DNA from: Pseudomonadota bacterium
GTDB lineage: Bacteria > Pseudomonadota > Alphaproteobacteria > RF32 > CAG-239
Assembly (NCBI GenBank): GCA_021617435.1
Contig: JAJWCP010000013.1
Span: forward strand, 1-17,454
Direction: 5' to 3'
DNA length: 17,454 bases
The notes under the pieces were generated by a model. The model did not search any database, was not told where the DNA came from, and saw nothing but the letters and a program-made list of their open reading frames with translations. The position numbers and the translations under genes were made by a program. This document shows positions 13,364 through 17,454 of this stretch, one piece after another; the first letter of the stretch is position 1, and the number at the start of each line of letters is the position of its first letter.

Positions 13364-15463
13364 ATGAAAAAATTTATTAAATTTGTATTCGCAACTGTTA
13401 TATTTTTAGTTTTATTGCTGGTTGTCGGCGGATTTATTTTTATTAAAACCTTTGATTTGAACAAATATAAATCTTATGCCGAAAAAATAGCCTATGAACA
13501 AACCGGTCGCAAATTGTCTTTGGAAGGTGAGGCGGGACTAAAAATTTCGTTAGTGCCGACAATTGTGTTAAATGATGTTTCATTTGCCAATGCCGCATGG
13601 GCGGAAACCCCCAATATGATTAGCGCTAAAAATATTGAAGTTTCGTTTGCGATTTTGCCACTGCTTAAAAAAGAAGTGGTTATCAATACCGTAAATTTAA
13701 TTAACCCTGAAATTAATTTGGCGATTAATGCCGACGGCATCCCTAACTGGGATTTTGCAGAGCAGGTTGCGACAAAGCAGCTTCAGTCGGAAGAAAAAAA
13801 GACTAAAAAAACTGCTAAAGTTGCGGCTACTCCGTTGCTTGCCGGATTTGTGGCTAAAAATTTTAATATTGAAAACGCCAAAGTTGTTTATCAGGATATG
13901 CAAAACGGTAAAACTGAAAACATTGTAATTAATACTTTCAGTCTTAAAAGCGCAGATATGAATTCTGATTTGAATATTGTGTTTGATGTGGACGCTAATA
14001 ATCAAAATATCAGCGGAACCATTAACGCCGGCTCAATTAATTCGTTGCTTAAAAAAAACGCGAAGTATCCGGTTAAAGCCGATGTTAAAGCTTATGGAGC
14101 AACTGCCAAAGCCGATGTGGTTTTAACCGACATATTTGCTGACGTAGGGTTCAGCGGCAAATTACAAGCGCATAATCCGAGCGGTAACTTCGGAGCGCCT
14201 GATGTGCTTATCAACACGGATTTTAATGGTAATTTGCAAAAAGTTAACGCAACTGTTAACACGCTTAATGTTAACGGCAATGTTTTGACCGGTATGGTCA
14301 GCGCTGATTTGGCTCAAAGCAAGCCTTTTGTTAACGCCAAGTTGCAAAGCGAATTGCTTAACCTGCAAACTTTAACCGCTAAACCGCAAACCACGGCGTT
14401 TAACTTTAATTTGATTGCCGGCGCGCACGCGGCTGAATTTGTGCCGGATACTCCACTTGATTTAAGCGCGCTTAATTTGTTAGATGCTGTTGTCAGTGCC
14501 GATGTTAAACAATTGGTGATTGACAGCACTTTAAGTTTAAGCAACATTAGTATGAAAGCCGCTTTGAATGACGGGGTTTTAAATGTTTCGCCGCTCAGTC
14601 TTAATGCCGGTGACGGTAATATTAACGGCGCAGTCAGCCTTAATGCCAACGGCAACCTTATTAACGCCTCGCTTATCGGCAAAGGTATTGTTTTGCAAAA
14701 ATTGTGGACTCCGCTTGCCGTTACCAATGATAAAAACTTCGGTATCATCTCTGGCGGAAACACATTGGTTAAGCTTAATCTGCGCGGTCAAGGCACAACA
14801 GTTCGTAAGTTGGTTGAAAGTTTGGACGGGCAGGTTATTAGCATAATCGGCGAATCTGAAATTCAGACCGGTGCGTTGCGTTATTTAACCGGTAATTTTA
14901 TCACTCAGCTCTTAAATACTCTCAAACTGCAAAAGCTTGATAAAAATTTGTCCTTGACTTGCGCGGTTGTTCGTGGTGACATCAGCAACGGCAAAGTAAC
15001 TTTCCCGAAAGGAATTGTTTTTAACTCCAAGCAAATAACCGTGGTCAGCAATGGCAGCTTAAATTTGCAAAATGATAAGCTGAACTTCAGTATTCATCCA
15101 TTTAACGGCAAGCTTGCCGATACCAACGTTGCGCAAGCTTTATCTTCATTGGTTAAAGTTGCCGGAACGGTGCAGAATCCTAAAATCACTTTAGATAACA
15201 GCGCCGTAATTAAAAATGTGGTGGGTGTTGCCACTGCCGGACCTGCTTTTTTAGGTTCGCAATTAGTGCTTGATGCCGATGAAACTCCATGTTACACCGC
15301 ATTAAGCGGAACGGAATATCAAAGTATGTTTCCGGCGCCGAGCGGAGTTAAAGCCGCTGGTCAGAGTGCTTATCAAAGCACAGATAAAGCGCTTTCAGAC
15401 GGTGTTGATGCTATAACCGATACCGCTAAAGACGTATTGAACATGTTTAAAAAGAGGAAATAA
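13364..15463 (+). CDS. AsmA-family envelope protein
   Basis: A 699-residue inner-membrane-anchored periplasmic protein of the AsmA family, members of which form beta-rich bridges implicated in phospholipid transport to the outer membrane. A single N-terminal membrane span (about residues 5-27) is followed by the diagnostic N-terminal region (TGRKLSLEGEAGLKIS, VSFANAAWAETP, INPEINLAINADGIPNWDF). The middle is repetitive and rich in Asn, Val and Leu with alternating polarity, as expected for a beta-taco groove. The AsmA C-terminal part (residues about 460-630, VKLNLRGQGT, LDGQ...GEIQTGALR-like, SIHPFNG) is present. The ATG is 4 bases after the synthase stop, with AAGGAG 10 bases upstream. The last 25 residues are charged (NMFKKRK). 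Which AsmA paralogue it equals (AsmA, YhjG, TamB) is not determined; AsmA itself or YhjG-like is the best fit by length. Confidence 0.9.
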   Translation: MKKFIKFVFATVIFLVLLLVVGGFIFIKTFDLNKYKSYAEKIAYEQTGRKLSLEGEAGLKISLVPTIVLNDVSFANAAWAETPNMISAKNIEVSFAILPLLKKEVVINTVNLINPEINLAINADGIPNWDFAEQVATKQLQSEEKKTKKTAKVAATPLLAGFVAKNFNIENAKVVYQDMQNGKTENIVINTFSLKSADMNSDLNIVFDVDANNQNISGTINAGSINSLLKKNAKYPVKADVKAYGATAKADVVLTDIFADVGFSGKLQAHNPSGNFGAPDVLINTDFNGNLQKVNATVNTLNVNGNVLTGMVSADLAQSKPFVNAKLQSELLNLQTLTAKPQTTAFNFNLIAGAHAAEFVPDTPLDLSALNLLDAVVSADVKQLVIDSTLSLSNISMKAALNDGVLNVSPLSLNAGDGNINGAVSLNANGNLINASLIGKGIVLQKLWTPLAVTNDKNFGIISGGNTLVKLNLRGQGTTVRKLVESLDGQVISIIGESEIQTGALRYLTGNFITQLLNTLKLQKLDKNLSLTCAVVRGDISNGKVTFPKGIVFNSKQITVVSNGSLNLQNDKLNFSIHPFNGKLADTNVAQALSSLVKVAGTVQNPKITLDNSAVIKNVVGVATAGPAFLGSQLVLDADETPCYTALSGTEYQSMFPAPSGVKAAGQSAYQSTDKALSDGVDAITDTAKDVLNMFKKRK

Positions 15464-15465
15464 TT

Positions 15466-15963
15466 ATGGAACAAAACCTTAAACAAGTTGAAGAAGATAT
15501 TAAGCAACATCGTGCGGAAATTATTGACAGGTTGGTTAACTTTGCCTTAAATGATGTGTTGCTTTTTTGGAGCACGGATAAAGAAGTTAAAAAAGAACAG
15601 CAGGAAAAATGGCTGCCGATTTTGAAATGGGTTGATGATACTCTTAACACCCGTTTTAAGCAAACAACCTCGCTTGAAACTGATACAAGCGGTAAAACCG
15701 CCGCAACTGAGCTGAAAAAATATTTGGACAATCTGTCTGATAAAGAACTTACCTCTTTTTATGTCGCAGCCTTAAATATGCGCTCAGTTTTGTTGGCAGT
15801 TGCCATGATTAAAGGGCGTATTAATGCTACGGAAGCTTTTGAGCTTTCAGAGTTGGAAGAGTTATATCAGGCTCGCAAGTGGGGTAGCGAACCAGTGGCG
15901 GAAGCGCGCCGCAACAGTATTAAGGATTCGCTTATCAGCGCTGAAAAATATTTGCGGCAATGA
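15466..15963 (+). CDS. ATP12-family F1-ATPase assembly chaperone, C-terminal domain only
   Basis: ATP12 proteins chaperone the F1 alpha subunit during ATP synthase assembly in mitochondria and alphaproteobacteria. Recognised by the helical C-terminal domain: DRLVNFALNDVLLFW (21-35), WLPILKWVDD (49-58), then RSVLLAVAMIKGRINATEAFELSELEELYQARKWG (106-140), with the family's conserved helices and the ..W(G) E.. ending. At 165 residues it is shorter than the usual 230-260 and lacks the N-terminal beta domain. It is not a missed start: an in-frame TAA lies at 15448-15450, and GAGG sits 8 bases before the ATG. It follows asmA by 2 bases and overlaps acylphosphatase by 4 bases (ATGA), so it is translationally coupled. 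Whether the missing domain is encoded elsewhere is unknown. Confidence 0.83.
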   Translation: MEQNLKQVEEDIKQHRAEIIDRLVNFALNDVLLFWSTDKEVKKEQQEKWLPILKWVDDTLNTRFKQTTSLETDTSGKTAATELKKYLDNLSDKELTSFYVAALNMRSVLLAVAMIKGRINATEAFELSELEELYQARKWGSEPVAEARRNSIKDSLISAEKYLRQ

Positions 15964-16247
15964 AAGAAGTTTATATAAAAATCAAAGGTCGTGTACAAGG
16001 CGTGGGGTTTCGTCGTTGGGCTGAAAAGCAAGCCTTGCAAATTGGCGGAATTTCAGGTTGGGTGCGTAATGCTGAAGACGGAAGCGTTGAGGTTTTAATG
16101 CGGGGAGATGAGCAACATATTGAAGATATGGTGCTCGCCTGCTATAAAGGACCATGGTTGGCGCGAGTTGACAGTATTGAGTTTAAGCCTTCGGTAACCA
16201 ACTTCTTTTTACCGCAAATAACCGACGGAATTTTTGAGCGCATTTAA
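15960..16247 (+). CDS. acyP: Acylphosphatase
   Basis: A small enzyme hydrolysing the carboxyl-phosphate bond of acylphosphates such as acetyl phosphate and carbamoyl phosphate. Its 95 residues match the family. The signature GRVQGVGFRRW holds the catalytic R18, and GWVRNAEDGSVEV holds N37, the second active-site residue. The ATG overlaps the TGA of the ATP12 gene (ATGA), and no separate promoter is seen, so it is the last gene of the rarA run. An 81-base gap follows, in which I see no convincing terminator. Confidence 0.95.
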   Translation: MKEVYIKIKGRVQGVGFRRWAEKQALQIGGISGWVRNAEDGSVEVLMRGDEQHIEDMVLACYKGPWLARVDSIEFKPSVTNFFLPQITDGIFERI

Positions 16248-16328
16248 TCTTAAGTTTATGTTGCGCTCTGCTTGTTTTTAAGCTTTTCAGGGTATATCTC
16301 CATAATGTGTTAGTTAAAGGAGAGTACC

Positions 16329-16604
16329 ATGAAAGTAGATAAAACTTCGGAAAATTTAGCGCACTGCATTTGTATGTATTGCCCGTCATATTCGCCGGTT
16401 TGCAAATTAAAAAACGCGCAAAAGAATATTAATCGTTCAGATGACGATGTTAAAAATACCGCTCATTATGAAAAAATGTTTTGCGCCTTTGAAAAAAGCA
16501 ACTGTATTCATCTTGACCGCGGTTGTTTATGTGAAAAATGTCAGATTTACCAAAAATACGGGCTCAATCATCATGATTATTGCCTTAAAACCGGCGGTAT
16601 GTAA
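16329..16604 (+). CDS. Cys-rich DUF2769-like small protein
   Basis: A 91-residue protein with ten cysteines (13, 15, 18, 25, 52, 59, 66, 68, 71, 85). The pattern CxCxxCPSYxxxC ... FC ... C ... GCLCxxCxIYxxYGLxxxDYCLxxGG matches my memory of the DUF2769 family, Cys-rich proteins known mainly from methanogens and anaerobic bacteria and presumed to bind metal. No function is established. There is no signal peptide. The start is fixed by AAAGGAG with a short gap to the ATG at 16329. It is followed after 11 bases by the helical-repeat gene, so the two are probably one operon. Presence next to alphaproteobacterial core genes may mean acquisition or simply a family broader than I recall. Confidence 0.75.
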   Translation: MKVDKTSENLAHCICMYCPSYSPVCKLKNAQKNINRSDDDVKNTAHYEKMFCAFEKSNCIHLDRGCLCEKCQIYQKYGLNHHDYCLKTGGM

Positions 16605-16615
16605 GGTAAATAAAT

Positions 16616-17263
16616 ATGCTGCAAGCCAAGCCGTATAATTTGATTAAAGCTTATCAAAAAGCTTGTAAACAGGCCGCGCTGATGCGCAATACCGATGACA
16701 AGGTTATGGCGTATAATTGTATTATTAATTATTGTACGGAATGTTTAGGGTATTTCAATGATGAAACAGCGGAGCGTCACCAAATTTTGTTTTTGACATA
16801 TAACAATATCGGCGACATATTTATGATTAAAAATGCTAATTTTCCGCATTTGCAAAATTATTTGCAGGCGTTGCAATATTATAATGATTCGTTGCCGTTT
16901 GCGCATAGTATAGCTGAAAAGCGTGCCGCGCTTGAAAAAATCGCCCGCATTTATGCCGAATTGCATGATGAAAATAATTGGCATAAAACCATGGAGCAAA
17001 TTGCCATATCGGAAGAAAATTGTATGAAAAGGCAGGCTTTTTCGGAGCTTGCCAAGCAGACCGATGATGTGAAACAACAGGCAAAATACTTAGAATATGC
17101 TTTGAGTTATGTAATGGCGGAAAATATATCAGACTTGGAAAAAGGTGAAAATATTTTGAAAATTTGCGCTCGTTTGCTGCGTATTTATAAGCATACCAAA
17201 AATCGCAAACATTATCGGCGAATTAAAGAAATTGAGCAAAGCACTCGCGAATTGTTGCAATAA
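16616..17263 (+). CDS. Helical (TPR-like) protein of unknown function
   Basis: A 215-residue, almost entirely alpha-helical protein. Paired helices with small and aromatic residues (YNLIKAYQKACKQAA, LTYNNIGDIF, LQALQYYNDSLPFA, ALEKIARIYAEL) resemble degenerate tetratricopeptide repeats at about residues 5-140, with a basic C-terminal helix region (YKHTKNRKHYRRIKEIE). No signal peptide or catalytic motif is seen; a protein-binding role is an inference from the fold. TAAGG precedes the ATG by a few bases and overlaps the end region of the DUF2769-like gene (TAA at 16602-16604), so they are co-transcribed. A bidirectional terminator starts at its stop. Confidence 0.8.
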   Translation: MLQAKPYNLIKAYQKACKQAALMRNTDDKVMAYNCIINYCTECLGYFNDETAERHQILFLTYNNIGDIFMIKNANFPHLQNYLQALQYYNDSLPFAHSIAEKRAALEKIARIYAELHDENNWHKTMEQIAISEENCMKRQAFSELAKQTDDVKQQAKYLEYALSYVMAENISDLEKGENILKICARLLRIYKHTKNRKHYRRIKEIEQSTRELLQ

Positions 17264-17306
17264 AAAAGAGTTGCGTTCTTATATTAGAGAAAGGCAACTC
17301 TTTTTT
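17262..17306. terminator. Bidirectional intrinsic terminator between convergent genes
   Basis: AAAAAAGAGTTGC (17262-17274) pairs perfectly with GCAACTCTTTTTT (17294-17306), a 13-bp stem with a 19-base loop. It gives a T-run in both directions and serves both the helical-repeat gene and the minus-strand 41-residue gene. Confidence 0.88.
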
Positions 17307-17315
17307 GATGCAAAT

Positions 17316-17441
17316 TTAGTTCTTCTTTTCGTTCCCTTTTTTGGGTTCTGCCGGAGGAATCGGTTTGGTAAAACCGGTTGTTATTAAAATTAGGCAGAAG
17401 AGCAAAAAAACAGCAACAACAATCCACGTTAATGTATCCAT
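17316..17441 (-). CDS. Small single-span membrane protein, possibly cut by the window edge
   Basis: A 41-residue product beginning MDTLTWIVVAVFLLFC, with one hydrophobic span (about 4-24), a Pro-rich hinge (TKPIPPAEP) and a Lys-rich tail (KKGNEKKN), so probably an inner-membrane protein with the N-terminus outside. It ends 10 bases before the shared bidirectional terminator, which supports it being a real gene. No ribosome binding site is visible in the 13 bases left upstream, and the frame is open to the window edge, so the true start may lie outside. No family recognised. Confidence 0.6.
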   Translation of the reverse strand: MDTLTWIVVAVFLLFCLILITTGFTKPIPPAEPKKGNEKKN

Positions 17442-17454
17442 ATCTATATAATTA

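Noticed and set aside
14314..14763. 149-residue minus-strand open frame within asmA
   Set aside because: Antisense shadow of a clear AsmA-family gene, without a ribosome binding site.

Overview
The window looks like a piece of an AT-rich alphaproteobacterial chromosome, probably from an uncultured lineage. The main markers are an ATP12-family F1-ATPase assembly chaperone (a family of alphaproteobacteria and mitochondria), the order rarA - (small gene) - rluC-type pseudouridine synthase - asmA - ATP12, and an AsmA-family envelope protein. A gut-type or host-associated origin is plausible from the base composition but is not shown by the sequence. No genus is assigned.

Layout. (1) 1-4742 is visibly AT-richer than the rest. 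It holds a small Cys-Gly5 protein that may be cut by the window edge, a DHH-family phosphoesterase-like protein, and a 1095-residue protein of unknown function with three divergent repeats near its C-terminus. It reads as accessory DNA. (2) 4956-5605 is a minus-strand two-gene operon: a 57-residue gene (5432-5605) whose stop overlaps the ribosome binding site of a 137-residue gene, closed by a strong intrinsic terminator. (3) 5741-8674 is a plus-strand run: xseA (exonuclease VII large subunit), an exported M23 peptidase whose start lies inside xseA, and uppP (undecaprenyl-diphosphate phosphatase). Regions 2 and 3 are divergent and share a promoter region with an 8-bp inverted repeat. (4) 8684-8833 is a tRNA-Leu(CAG) gene with its own promoter and terminator. 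The tRNA 3' end and half of its terminator are duplicated 172 bp downstream as a perfect 30-bp direct repeat, followed at once by an IS-end-like palindrome and a decayed coding remnant. This is the clearest trace of mobile-element activity. (5) 9445-10701 is a pentapeptide-repeat protein with a coiled-coil tail. (6) 10797-16247 is a tightly packed plus-strand run: rarA, a 98-residue protein, an RluC/RluD-type synthase, asmA, a short ATP12 and acylphosphatase, with overlaps or gaps of a few to about 15 bases. (7) 16329-17263 holds a Cys-rich DUF2769-like protein and a helical-repeat protein, ended by a bidirectional terminator shared with a convergent 41-residue membrane protein at the right edge.

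Functionally, the conserved part mixes DNA repair (XseA, RarA), cell-wall and lipid-carrier recycling (M23 peptidase, UppP), envelope maintenance (AsmA), ribosome modification (RluC/D) and F1-ATPase assembly (ATP12). No CRISPR array, intact transposase or integrase, or recognisable defence system was found. The least understood items are the 1095-residue protein with its DHH neighbour, the two small proteins missed by a 60-residue cut-off, the N-terminally short ATP12, and the tRNA-end duplication.
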